A stretch of DNA of 64,000 bases, taken from the NCBI RefSeq assembly GCF_028288225.1, contig NZ_JAQBOC010000080.1, forward strand, positions 1-64,000. The letters are read 5' to 3'. Source of the stretch: Mucilaginibacter sp. GTDB lineage: Bacteria; Bacteroidota; Bacteroidia; Sphingobacteriales; Sphingobacteriaceae. The notes under the pieces are model-generated. The model was given only the letters and a program-made list of their open reading frames with translations, made no database searches and had not been told where the DNA came from. Position 1 is the first letter of the stretch. Every line of letters starts with the position of its first letter. The translations under genes were made by a program, and so were the position numbers. Of this stretch, positions 35,189 through 43,935 are shown piece after piece.

Positions 35189-36194
35189 CCTCACCCTTCT
35201 TTTGAAAACTATAATACAAATAAAATAATGAGGGAAGGATCAGCACGCTGCCGGTCATGAGTCCGAGCGCTAAAACTTCAATTGTTTTTGCCGGCGCATG
35301 GTAGGCAAACAGGGATAGATTTTGTCCGCCTTTTATCATTACCAAATAGGGATAATGCATATATCCAACTGCCAGGAGGATCATGGTAACCTGGAAACCG
35401 GCTCCAATGCGGATTATTTTTCTTTTGCCTTTATTGATCAGGATCCATGATGCGGCCAATGAAATTGAAGCTGCAATAACTGCTGTAAGGCTAACCGGGT
35501 TTCCAAAGATCCAATGTGCCATGTGGATATGCTCAATTTCGGAAGCAATAAAAACCATTCCGCCAAAAACTACGGCCAGGATGTTCATTACCTTGGCTTT
35601 TAAAATAAACCGCTTCACATCATGTTCGTTATCCGCTTCGCCAATAAGGTAAATGGCGGCAAGGTACCCGCTTAAGGCAACAGTAAACAAGCCAACGGCC
35701 ACCGAAAAGTAGTTTAACCAGCTAAATATATAAGCATCTAAAAATGATGCAGCATGCGGATCTATCTGCCTTGAAATAGCGCTCCCTGCTATAATCCCTA
35801 AAAACAGCGGCGTTATAAAGCTTGAATACACAAATACCTTATTATAGATCCGCTGTGTGTTTTCTCCTTTTATGGCATCATAGTTCCTGAATGCAAATGC
35901 TGTTCCTCTTGCTGTAATTCCTAACAACATGATGAGTAACGGAATATGCAGGTAGGTGCACATGGTGCTATATATAGCAGGAAAAGCTACAAACATTATT
36001 ACCACTGCAATTATCAGCCACATATGGTTTGCTTCCCAAATAGGCCCAATGGCCTGGTAACTGGTTTTACGGGTACGCGGCTTATTTTTTTCGGAAGTAA
36101 AAAGCTCGATAATCCCCGCTCCAAAATCAGCACCGCCAAGCAGGAAATATAATACTATAGACAAAAACAGGAAGGATATAACTATATACAGCAT
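35181..36194 (-). CDS. cydB: cytochrome bd oxidase subunit II
   Basis: 337 aa, eight hydrophobic segments. YFLLGGADFGAGI and QAIGPIWEANHMWLIIAVVIMFVAFP are the CydB signatures. Pairs with CydA, which lies ten bases upstream on the same strand. The complex is a quinol oxidase with high oxygen affinity in the inner membrane. Its end overlaps a repeat that supplies the stop codon. Confidence 0.95.
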   Translation of the reverse strand: MLYIVISFLFLSIVLYFLLGGADFGAGIIELFTSEKNKPRTRKTSYQAIGPIWEANHMWLIIAVVIMFVAFPAIYSTMCTYLHIPLLIMLLGITARGTAFAFRNYDAIKGENTQRIYNKVFVYSSFITPLFLGIIAGSAISRQIDPHAASFLDAYIFSWLNYFSVAVGLFTVALSGYLAAIYLIGEADNEHDVKRFILKAKVMNILAVVFGGMVFIASEIEHIHMAHWIFGNPVSLTAVIAASISLAASWILINKGKRKIIRIGAGFQVTMILLAVGYMHYPYLVMIKGGQNLSLFAYHAPAKTIEVLALGLMTGSVLILPSLFYLYYSFQKKGEVV

Positions 36195-36204
36195 AAGCTT
36201 TAAT

Positions 36205-37512
36205 TTAACGGTCGTACAATTCAGGAACCATTTTTATCTGTCGCTTTAATAAAAATATTACAGCCACACTTAATATAATGTAAACGGCGGTAAACAGGTA
36301 AAACGAATAATTAATGCCGGGCATTGGCGTAACTGCTTCACTGGTGCGCATTACACCCTGTATTATCCAGGGTTGGCGGCCAACTTCGGTAACCGTCCAG
36401 CCGGCCTCCACTGCTATAAAACCAAATGGAGTTGATAAGATAAACAGGTTAAGGAACCATTTTTTTGAGAGCCAGCTTTTCTTTTTCCATATCGCCACAA
36501 AATATAAGATTCCGATAAGCATCATTACAGAGCCGATAGCAATCATTATTTCAAAAGCTATATGGGTAATTGTAATTGGCGGCTGATCTTTTTTGGGGAT
36601 AGTATCCAGAGCCTTTACCGGCTGTTTAAAATCGTCATACACTAAAAAGCTTAACAGCCCGGGGATCTCAATGCCATAATTTATTTTTTTGTTTGCAGTA
36701 TCAGGTATGCCGCCAATGGTAAGGGGGGAATAAGGCTGTGTATGAAAATAAGCTTCCATAGCAGCCAGTTTGGCAGGTTGTTTGTCGGCCGCATTTTTTG
36801 CAGATATATCACCACTAAACGGCTGCAATATGGCTGCAATGGCCCCGAAAACTATAGCTATTTTAAATGCCTTAGTATGAAACTGAATATTTTGCCTTTT
36901 GGCGATCATTAAAGCGTGGATGCCTGCCACAGCAAAGCCGGTTGCCAAAAATGCGGCAATTGTCATATGCAGCGCTTCTGAAAACCACGAGCCATTGAAC
37001 ATAGCTTTTATCGGGTCGATGTTAAGGTATTGGCCATTAACAAAATCAAAGCCTGAAGGGTTGTTCATCCATGAATTTGCCGAAACCACCAAAATGCCGG
37101 ATGCTATCCCGCTTACACCTACCATTACACCCGTACACCAGTGAAACCATTTGTTAAACTTGTTCCACCCGTAAAGAAAAAAGCCTAAGGCAATAGCTTC
37201 AATAAAGAAAGCTACCCCTTCCAATGAAAAGGGCATACCAAATATTGGGCCTGCATGTTCCATAAATTTAGGCCATAGTAAGCCTAATTCAAACGACAGG
37301 ATAGTGCCCGACACAGCTCCGGTAGCAAAAAATATGGCGACCCCTTTGCTCCATGCCTGTGTTATGTTCTTATAAACAGGTTCCCCGGTTTTTATCCATT
37401 TATAGTGTGAGATAGCCATAAAGACGGGCATCACCATGCCAATACAAGAGTATATAATGTGAAAGCCCAATGAGATGGCCATTTGCGACCGTGCGGCAAT
37501 AAAATCGTCCAT
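36205..37512 (-). CDS. cydA: cytochrome bd oxidase subunit I, short Q-loop type
   Basis: 435 aa, nine hydrophobic segments. His18 in GFHIIYS corresponds to the haem b595 ligand; GLLWPKFMEHAGPIFGMPFSLEG, split over residues about 76-98, holds the conserved Q-loop flank and acidic residue. At 435 aa it is shorter than E. coli CydA (522 aa) and lacks the long Q-loop insertion, as in CioA/short-loop forms. First gene of cydAB, divergent from an unknown gene at 37710. Confidence 0.95.
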   Translation of the reverse strand: MDDFIAARSQMAISLGFHIIYSCIGMVMPVFMAISHYKWIKTGEPVYKNITQAWSKGVAIFFATGAVSGTILSFELGLLWPKFMEHAGPIFGMPFSLEGVAFFIEAIALGFFLYGWNKFNKWFHWCTGVMVGVSGIASGILVVSANSWMNNPSGFDFVNGQYLNIDPIKAMFNGSWFSEALHMTIAAFLATGFAVAGIHALMIAKRQNIQFHTKAFKIAIVFGAIAAILQPFSGDISAKNAADKQPAKLAAMEAYFHTQPYSPLTIGGIPDTANKKINYGIEIPGLLSFLVYDDFKQPVKALDTIPKKDQPPITITHIAFEIMIAIGSVMMLIGILYFVAIWKKKSWLSKKWFLNLFILSTPFGFIAVEAGWTVTEVGRQPWIIQGVMRTSEAVTPMPGINYSFYLFTAVYIILSVAVIFLLKRQIKMVPELYDR

Positions 37513-37709
37513 TTAGTGATATTAAATATGGTACAGCACAAATATACCCATAACTAAAATGAACTGATGACCAGCGCAAAAATGATTACTAAATAGAATA
37601 TTTCTAAATATTAATCTTATTTAATATTTTTCAAAAAAATATTGCATTGTTAAACTAAAAATTATATACATTTACTACCGAGAAGTAAGCCATAGTTATA
37701 CCTTATTAA

Positions 37710-38261
37710 TTGAAACGGTTATTTGCCATTGGAATGTTGTGTGTTCACCTGTTTACGATAGGTGGATATTCTTTGCTGTTTCAATATTACATCCATAAAT
37801 CGGATGTGCAAATGGTTAAGGAGATCTTTGATAATAAGATAGACGATGCCAAGCTTATTGAGATAAAGATCCCTGTTAATATGCCCACTTTACAAGATTG
37901 GAAAGAATATGAGGTAGTACAAGGCCAGATCCAACTAAAAGATGCATTTTATAACTATGTGAGGCTTAAAATGACCCACGATACCATGTATTTTGTTTGT
38001 ATCCCCAATACGGTTAAAACTCACCTTGTAAAAGCAAACATTATTACTGCCAACCAGATAAATGACGTGCCACTAACTAAAAAGGGACACGATGCATCTT
38101 TCAAAAAAATCAACACCCTTAGTGACTATAATTTACAGGCGTTTAAATACCATTACCAGGAATTTGAAACACAGCTTAAACCTAATGACAAGTCTGTATC
38201 TTTTAAACTGAACAGTCCTTTTATCGACTCTCCGGGTAAACCACCCAATTTTATCAGCTAA
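37710..38261 (+). CDS. unknown secreted protein, 183 aa
   Basis: 183 aa from a TTG at 37710, which gives MKRLFAIGMLCVHLFTIGGY, a good signal sequence; the next in-frame ATG (37734) would remove the basic N-terminus. The mature part has a helix-rich segment and the motif VRLKMTHDTMYFVCIPN. I do not recognise a family. It precedes the outer-membrane/haloperoxidase genes by 235 bases, and a candidate promoter sits in between, so co-transcription is uncertain. Confidence 0.6.
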   Translation: MKRLFAIGMLCVHLFTIGGYSLLFQYYIHKSDVQMVKEIFDNKIDDAKLIEIKIPVNMPTLQDWKEYEVVQGQIQLKDAFYNYVRLKMTHDTMYFVCIPNTVKTHLVKANIITANQINDVPLTKKGHDASFKKINTLSDYNLQAFKYHYQEFETQLKPNDKSVSFKLNSPFIDSPGKPPNFIS

Positions 38262-38319
38262 AACTGCTTTATAACATGTTTTGTGCGGCCTTATTTTATA
38301 AGGTTGTTAATTCAATTTG

Positions 38320-38351
38320 TTTGTAGTCAAAAATGCTGTATTATATGTTTG
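38320..38351 (+). promoter_or_regulatory. candidate promoter of barrel/haloperoxidase operon
   Basis: TTTG (38320-38323), 20 bases, TATGTTTG (38344-38351): both parts of the Bacteroidota -33/-7 consensus with accepted spacing, about 145 bases before the ATG at 38497. Confidence 0.5.
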
Positions 38352-38496
38352 TGCATATTGCATGTTTAACTATAACTCCTTGTATCAAAGCTTATAGCAG
38401 TTTCTCTTTTAATGCTGATTTTATCTGTAGCCAGGTTTTTACCCGATTAAGCACATTTATTACTTTCTTAACCTTTTATTCTTTTAACTAAAGACC

Positions 38497-39435
38497 ATGA
38501 TTAGATCTTTACACCTATATTTTTATAGGTATTGTTTAGCCGTTTGCTGTTGCGTTGCTTTTTCGCAGACAGCCAATGCGCAAACGGATGCCGATGCATT
38601 AATGATCCCTAAGAACTTTCTCTGTACAGGTGTTGTATACACCCACAGCGACTGGAAAAACTATTGGGAAGGAACTTTTAAACGCAATAATGCCAACATT
38701 GGCACGTTGTCAACCAATTCATTTATGGCTGTAGGCAACTACGGGCTAACTAATAAGCTTGACATTCTGGCAATGGCGCCATATGTTAAAACAAATGCAT
38801 CGCGGGGGACACTTAAAGGCCAAAGCGGTGTTCAGGACCTGACAGTAGCTTTAAAATATCTTGCTTTTATCAGTGAAATTGGCAAAGGACTTTTCAGCAT
38901 CCATGCTATTGCTGAAGGATCAATTCCGTTAACTAATTATGAACCCGATTTTTTACCTGTATCTATTGGTTTACACAGTAAATCGGTATCGCTGCGCGGG
39001 CTTTTAAATTACCAAACCGGCCGTTTTTTTGTTGCCGGTGCAGGCCAGTATATTTTACGCAGCAATATAACTATCGACCGAAATTCTTACTATACAGACC
39101 ATCTGATATACAGCAACGAGGTAGCTATGCCAAATGTATCAAACTTGTTGTTCAGCGCCGGTTACCGTAGCCTCAAATTAAATATTGAAGGTATTGTTTC
39201 ACATACCACCACACAGGGCGGTTTTGATATCCGTAAAAACGATATGCCTTTCCCCGGTAACAGGATGAACATGACAACAGTTGGTGGGCTTGCAAAATAC
39301 AGCTTTGAAAATGTAACAGGCCTTGAGCTTACTGTTGGTGGTAATTATGTAGTAAGTGGCAGAAATGTTGGTCAAAGCACCAATTTATTCGCATCTGTAT
39401 ATTATATCCTTGATTTTTCAAAAAAAACTAAATAA
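38497..39435 (+). CDS. outer-membrane beta-barrel protein, MetA/phenol-transport-like
   Basis: 312 aa. Signal peptide at about 1-29 (ends NAQ). The rest alternates in the barrel pattern with short turns, with GLTNKLDILAMAPYVKTNAS and QSGVQDLTVALKYLAF resembling the 'transporter, MetA pathway of phenol degradation' type. Ends in a barrel-like strand with FSKKTK. Possible role in small-molecule passage through the outer membrane. Six bases upstream of the next gene. Confidence 0.75.
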   Translation: MIRSLHLYFYRYCLAVCCCVAFSQTANAQTDADALMIPKNFLCTGVVYTHSDWKNYWEGTFKRNNANIGTLSTNSFMAVGNYGLTNKLDILAMAPYVKTNASRGTLKGQSGVQDLTVALKYLAFISEIGKGLFSIHAIAEGSIPLTNYEPDFLPVSIGLHSKSVSLRGLLNYQTGRFFVAGAGQYILRSNITIDRNSYYTDHLIYSNEVAMPNVSNLLFSAGYRSLKLNIEGIVSHTTTQGGFDIRKNDMPFPGNRMNMTTVGGLAKYSFENVTGLELTVGGNYVVSGRNVGQSTNLFASVYYILDFSKKTK

Positions 39436-39441
39436 ATAGCC

Positions 39442-40998
39442 ATGAAAAGACATATACATTATATAATGACGTTGTTCGCGTTAACAGCATCAGTTTTTTT
39501 AGGGTCCTGTAAAAAAGGAGTGATTGATCGCACTACACAATACCCTGCACTTGCTCCGGCAAATATCGATCTGAATGCCGATACCTGGAAACCTGTGTTA
39601 GCAAAAGACCCTACAGTGTTCAACATGCCGGCTCCGGATGCTACTAATTCGGCAGCTTATGCGGCAGACATAAGCGAAATAAAATCATACCAGGGCAAAT
39701 TAACTGACGATCAAAAAGCCATAGTTAAATACTGGAGCGCAGGCGCTGTATTGAGGTGGAATGAAATTTTACGTGACCTGGTGGCCAAGCATAATTTACC
39801 GCCATATCAAAATGCTGACGGTACCTATCCTTTTCCAAATGCTGCTAACCCGTTTGCTTATCCGCTGTTCCCTTTTTCAAATCCGCCATATGCGGCACGC
39901 GCTTATGCTTATGTAAGTGCTGCCCAATATGACGCTTTGGTAACCGCATATCATTATAAAAACATGTATAACCGTGCGGCGCCATACACTTTTGATGCAA
40001 GTATAAAACCACTCATTCCAAAGTCTGCATTGCCATCATACCCAAGTGAAGATGCTGTTGTTGCAGGTGCTACAGTGCAGATAATGAAGCTGTTGTTTCC
40101 TGCTGATATAGACTATATTACTCAAAAAGCGGCCGATGAAAAGTTATACCGTATAATGGCTGGAGCCAATGTAAGAGGTGAGCTTAATGCAGGTGAGGCT
40201 TTAGGCACTAAAGTTGCAGATGTTTTTGTAGCCCGTGCCAAAGCAGACCGCGCCGGAAAAGCAATTGGTACCCCGGCATTATGGGCACAATTACAAACAC
40301 AAACAGCTGCAAGGGGCGAACAATACTGGATAAGCCTGGAATCGCCATTAAGGCCTCCGATGCTTCCGCTATTTGGTAAGGCTTTACCGTTTTTATTCGA
40401 TACACTTACTGTTGTCGCATTAAGACCAGCGCCGCCTTATGCAACAAACTCTGATGCATTTAAAAAAGAGGTTGCAGAAGTACTTACCTACAGCGAAAAC
40501 CCAACCCGCGAACACCAGGCAATAGTTGAGTTTTGGGCCGATGGTGTTGGTACTTATACACCACCAGGGCACTGGAACGCTATTGCAGCAGACGAGTTTG
40601 TAAAGCAAAATTACAGCGAAGTGCGCTGGGCCCGCAATTTTGCCCTGTTAAACATGGCCGAAATGGATGCCGCAATTGTTTGCTGGGATACCAAGTATTT
40701 TTACTTTAACCAACGCCCAACCCAGGCAAATCCTAAAATTAAAACATTAACTGGCATTCCTAATTTCCCGGCTTATACATCAGGCCACTCAAATTTTAGT
40801 GCTGCTGCTGCTACGGTATTAACCTATTTACTGCCTGACAGGGGCAATAAATTTAATGATCTGGCCAGCCAGGCATCATTGTCGCGGCTATATGGCGCGA
40901 TCCATTACCGCTCAGATATTGAAGCTGGTATGGCTACAGGAATCAAAGTTGGCCAGTATGCAGTGCAACGGGCAAAAACTGACGGAGCAGGAAATTAA
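39442..40998 (+). CDS. vanadium haloperoxidase/PAP2-superfamily lipoprotein
   Basis: 518 aa. Lipobox ends at Cys23 (LGSC), followed by KKG. The vanadate/phosphate site of the superfamily is complete: Lys418-x6-Arg425-Pro426 (KYFYFNQRP), Ser447-Gly448-His449 (TSGH), and Ser481-Arg482-x5-His488-x3-Asp492 (SRLYGAIHYRSD). The long all-alpha N-terminal half (KYWSAGAVLRWNEI at about 95) is typical of vanadium-dependent haloperoxidase-like proteins rather than short lipid phosphatases. So the enzyme is either a haloperoxidase or an acid phosphatase attached to the membrane. It sits between two barrel genes with gaps of 6 and 49 bases. Confidence 0.88.
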   Translation: MKRHIHYIMTLFALTASVFLGSCKKGVIDRTTQYPALAPANIDLNADTWKPVLAKDPTVFNMPAPDATNSAAYAADISEIKSYQGKLTDDQKAIVKYWSAGAVLRWNEILRDLVAKHNLPPYQNADGTYPFPNAANPFAYPLFPFSNPPYAARAYAYVSAAQYDALVTAYHYKNMYNRAAPYTFDASIKPLIPKSALPSYPSEDAVVAGATVQIMKLLFPADIDYITQKAADEKLYRIMAGANVRGELNAGEALGTKVADVFVARAKADRAGKAIGTPALWAQLQTQTAARGEQYWISLESPLRPPMLPLFGKALPFLFDTLTVVALRPAPPYATNSDAFKKEVAEVLTYSENPTREHQAIVEFWADGVGTYTPPGHWNAIAADEFVKQNYSEVRWARNFALLNMAEMDAAIVCWDTKYFYFNQRPTQANPKIKTLTGIPNFPAYTSGHSNFSAAAATVLTYLLPDRGNKFNDLASQASLSRLYGAIHYRSDIEAGMATGIKVGQYAVQRAKTDGAGN

Positions 40999-41047
40999 AC
41001 AGACCTAAATAAATGTCAAATTAAACCAAAATAGCATATTATAAATC

Positions 41048-42148
41048 ATGAAACTTACACTTAAATTATTTCTGGCATTATCCTTATTTTTAATATTTGA
41101 ACATTCGAATACTTTTGCACAGGGCTGTGTAGCCATTCGCAGCACTGGTGGACTTTGTACAATGAGTGACCACCCGGATAGCCTTTCACCTCAGGGAGGT
41201 TGGCTTTTTAATGCCAACAGCCGGTATTTCAGGTCATTCCGGCATTTTGTAGGAAAGGATGAGCAAAAACAGCGAATCCAAATGGGCACCAATGTAATAA
41301 ATCATGCCTTTACGCAGGACTTTACCATCACCCGGAACTTTAATAATAGATGGTCATTTGCTTTAGATGCTCCTTTAGTTATAAATAATCGTTCCTCTTT
41401 ATATGAGCATGGCGGTTCACAACGTCGTTCAACTCAGTCATCTGGTCTGGGTGATATCAGGTTAACAGGTTATACGTGGCTTTTAAATCCTCAAAAAGCT
41501 CATAAAGGTAATATTCAGGCAGGGTTAGGTATCAAACTTCCAACAGGTAAAGATAATTATGAGGATGATTTTTATAATGTAGGCCCTAATGGTTCGTCAC
41601 GCCGTGGCCCGGTTGATCAGTCGATACAACCCGGTGATGGCGGCTGGGGAGTTACCACAGAGATAAATGCATATTATAATTTTACACATAGCTTTGGCAT
41701 GTACGGCACATTCTTTTACTTATTCAATCCCCGCGATGTAAATGGTGTTTCAACAGCCAGGGGAGGCACAGCAAGTGCATCTGCAATAGCATATACAACT
41801 AATGTTATGAGCGTTCCCGACCAGGAACTTGTACGCATTGGTTTTAGCTTAGGAACCAAAAATTTTGATTTTTCTGCCGGTGCACGTTATGAGTGTTTAC
41901 CCGTTAGGGATGTTATTGGTAAAAGTGATGGCTTCAGGCGGCCGGGTTACATTTTATCAGCCGAACCGGGTGTAACTTACCGGCTTAAAAAGTTTTCAAT
42001 TTATGCATTTGTACCGGTTGCTTTAATGCGCGATCGTACGCAAAGCGTAGCTGATATAAGACAAACAGAAGCAACAGGTGTTTATAAACAGGGTGATGCT
42101 GCTTTTGCTGATTACGTTGTTAATATTGGCGTAACTGTTAAGTTTTAA
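41048..42148 (+). CDS. outer-membrane beta-barrel protein, MetA/phenol-transport-like (second)
   Basis: 366 aa. Signal peptide at about 1-25 (ends FAQ). Barrel-type alternation throughout, with SSGLGDIRLTGYTWLL and IQAGLGIKLPTGKDNYE being the recognisable segment of MetA-like transporters. Cysteine-rich start of the mature protein (GCVAIRSTGGLC) is unusual. Ends at a phenylalanine (VKF), as do outer-membrane barrels inserted by BamA. Last gene of the three-gene unit that starts at 38497, followed by an intrinsic terminator. Confidence 0.8.
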   Translation: MKLTLKLFLALSLFLIFEHSNTFAQGCVAIRSTGGLCTMSDHPDSLSPQGGWLFNANSRYFRSFRHFVGKDEQKQRIQMGTNVINHAFTQDFTITRNFNNRWSFALDAPLVINNRSSLYEHGGSQRRSTQSSGLGDIRLTGYTWLLNPQKAHKGNIQAGLGIKLPTGKDNYEDDFYNVGPNGSSRRGPVDQSIQPGDGGWGVTTEINAYYNFTHSFGMYGTFFYLFNPRDVNGVSTARGGTASASAIAYTTNVMSVPDQELVRIGFSLGTKNFDFSAGARYECLPVRDVIGKSDGFRRPGYILSAEPGVTYRLKKFSIYAFVPVALMRDRTQSVADIRQTEATGVYKQGDAAFADYVVNIGVTVKF

Positions 42149-42171
42149 TGTAGTTGATTGTTTGATTTATC

Positions 42172-42206
42172 AAAGCCGGGCGTGAGATACCCGGCTTTTT
42201 CTTTTT
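42172..42206 (+). terminator. intrinsic terminator of barrel/haloperoxidase operon
   Basis: Stem AAAGCCGGG (42172-42180) and CCCGGCTTT (42190-42198), nine bases of loop, then TTCTTTTT. A standard rho-independent terminator on the plus strand. Confidence 0.85.
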
Positions 42207-42235
42207 ATGTTTGTTTTTAATTATACCTTTTAAAA

Positions 42236-42700
42236 ATGAATACAGCTGATCAGAACTTTGCTGCGCTGGGCCTTAACCTGCCACCGGCGCCAAAACCGCT
42301 TGGGGTTTATAAACCCTGTTTAATTGATGGGAAATATTTATATGTATCGGGCCATGGCACGGTTCAGGATGACGGGAGCCTGATCATTGGGCGAATAGGC
42401 GAGGCGCTAACGCCAGATGAGGGTAAACTTGCAGCAAGACAAGTTGGTTTGGCTATACTGGCGACTATAATAGCCAACCTGGGCACGCTAAACAAAGTGA
42501 AAAGAGTTATAAAAGTATTGGGCATGGTTAATTGTAAACCCGATTTTGAAAAGCATCCTTTCATTATTAACGGCTGCAGTGAATTGTTTGCTAAGATTTG
42601 GGGTGAGGATAACGGAATAGGTGTCCGCAGCGCTGTTGGAATGGGATCATTACCTGATAATATTCCGGTGGAGATAGAAGCTTTATTTGAACTTTTCTGA
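42236..42700 (+). CDS. RidA family protein
   Basis: 154 aa. The YjgF/RidA signature parts are visible: YKPCLIDGKYLYVSGHGT, AARQVGLAILATI and NGCSELFAKIWGEDNGIGVRSAVGM, in which the Arg that binds the substrate carboxylate lies (GVRSAVG). RidA hydrolyses reactive enamine/imine products of PLP enzymes. The next gene encodes an enzyme that would make just such an intermediate from D-serine, which makes the pairing meaningful. A class C repeat lies between them. Confidence 0.9.
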   Translation: MNTADQNFAALGLNLPPAPKPLGVYKPCLIDGKYLYVSGHGTVQDDGSLIIGRIGEALTPDEGKLAARQVGLAILATIIANLGTLNKVKRVIKVLGMVNCKPDFEKHPFIINGCSELFAKIWGEDNGIGVRSAVGMGSLPDNIPVEIEALFELF

Positions 42701-42701
42701 G

Positions 42702-42779
42702 TCATGAGTCATTTTTTTTGACTGCACTCATTATTATAACATCGACTTAATGCTCTGGACTCAAGACTTTTGACTTAAA
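42702..42779. repeat. class C degenerate inverted repeat between RidA and PLP enzyme
   Basis: GAGTCATGAGTCA near 42702 and ACTCAAGACTTTTGACTT near 42760 are imperfectly complementary and built from the words AGTCA/GACTC. Lies in the 80-base gap between the two genes. Confidence 0.5.
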
Positions 42780-42780
42780 A

Positions 42781-43887
42781 ATGGATTGGTACATTATAAA
42801 TGATATTGAAAAATTAGATACACCTGCTTTGGTTGTTTATCCTGCCAGGGTAAAACAAAATATTGACCTGCTTATCGGTATGATAGATAATGTTAACCGA
42901 TTAAGACCGCATGTTAAAACTCATAAAAGCAAGGATGTTACGCTATTGATGCTTAAAGCAGGCATCACTAAGTTTAAATGCGCCACTATTGCAGAGGCCG
43001 AAATGCTGGCTATGTGTAATGCTCCGGATATTTTACTGGCTTATCAGCCCATTGGGCCTAAATTAGAACGGTTTGTTGAGCTTATAATTTCTTACCCCCA
43101 TATCAAATTCTCCTGCCTTGTTGATAATATAAAAGCTGCCGCCGAAATATCCGATGTGGCAATAAAAAATAAAGTAAAGATTTCGGTTTATATTGATTTG
43201 AACGTAGGGCAAAACCGTACAGGCATAAAACCAGGTAACGGCGCACTGCAGCTTTATATTGATTGTGATATTTTAAGCGGGATAGATGTAATAGGCTTGC
43301 ATGCTTATGATGGTCATATCCATGAGGCTGACCTTAATATCAGGACTAAAATCTGTAATGAATGCTTTGAACCGGTAATTAAACTGCAAGCTGATTTGGT
43401 AGAAAAAGGATATGCTAAGCCGGTAATTGTGGCAGGGGGATCGCCAACTTTTCCTGTCCATGCTAAACGGTCAGATGTAGAATGTAGTCCTGGCACATTT
43501 GTTTATTGGGACAAGGGATATGAAACAAGCTTTACGGAACAGCAGTTTTTACCTGCTGCATTGGTTGTAACAAGAATTATATCCCTGCCTGATGAAACTA
43601 AGTTATGTTTGGATCTGGGCCATAAATCAATAGCGGCTGAAAGAGAGCTAAAAAGCAGGGTGTATTTAATGAATACCACCGGACTGGAAGTTGTTAGCCA
43701 AAGTGAAGAACATTTGGTTGTGGAGGCAGACAAAGGCCATAAATATAAACCGGGCGACGTGATCTATGGAATGCCTTATCATATTTGTCCTACTGTAGCT
43801 TTATATGAAAGAGCAATTACCATTGAAAATAACCAGACAAGCGGAGAATGGAAAAACATTGCCCGCGACAGAAAAATAACGATATAA
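42781..43887 (+). CDS. D-serine dehydratase/D-threonine aldolase-like PLP enzyme (fold III)
   Basis: 368 aa. N-terminal alanine-racemase-like barrel with LDTPALVVYPARVKQNID and RPHVKTHKS (PLP lysine Lys46). The C-terminal D-serine-dehydratase-like domain carries a metal pair His334-x-Cys336 (YHICPTVALY), as in DSD1-type zinc enzymes. Converts D-serine to pyruvate and ammonia, or cleaves beta-hydroxy-D-amino acids to glycine and an aldehyde; HxC favours the former but not firmly. Cytosolic. Between RidA and an M19 dipeptidase. Confidence 0.85.
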   Translation: MDWYIINDIEKLDTPALVVYPARVKQNIDLLIGMIDNVNRLRPHVKTHKSKDVTLLMLKAGITKFKCATIAEAEMLAMCNAPDILLAYQPIGPKLERFVELIISYPHIKFSCLVDNIKAAAEISDVAIKNKVKISVYIDLNVGQNRTGIKPGNGALQLYIDCDILSGIDVIGLHAYDGHIHEADLNIRTKICNECFEPVIKLQADLVEKGYAKPVIVAGGSPTFPVHAKRSDVECSPGTFVYWDKGYETSFTEQQFLPAALVVTRIISLPDETKLCLDLGHKSIAAERELKSRVYLMNTTGLEVVSQSEEHLVVEADKGHKYKPGDVIYGMPYHICPTVALYERAITIENNQTSGEWKNIARDRKITI

Positions 43888-43896
43888 ACAACCATT

Positions 43897-43930
43897 CACT
43901 TAATCAACCCAATCTAACCCAATCAACTTA
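43897..43930. repeat. class A single repeat arm before dipeptidase
   Basis: CTTAATCAACCCAATCTAAC-type sequence, the right-arm form of the class A repeat without a left arm nearby. It precedes the dipeptidase ATG by about six bases. Confidence 0.5.
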
Positions 43931-43935
43931 CATTT

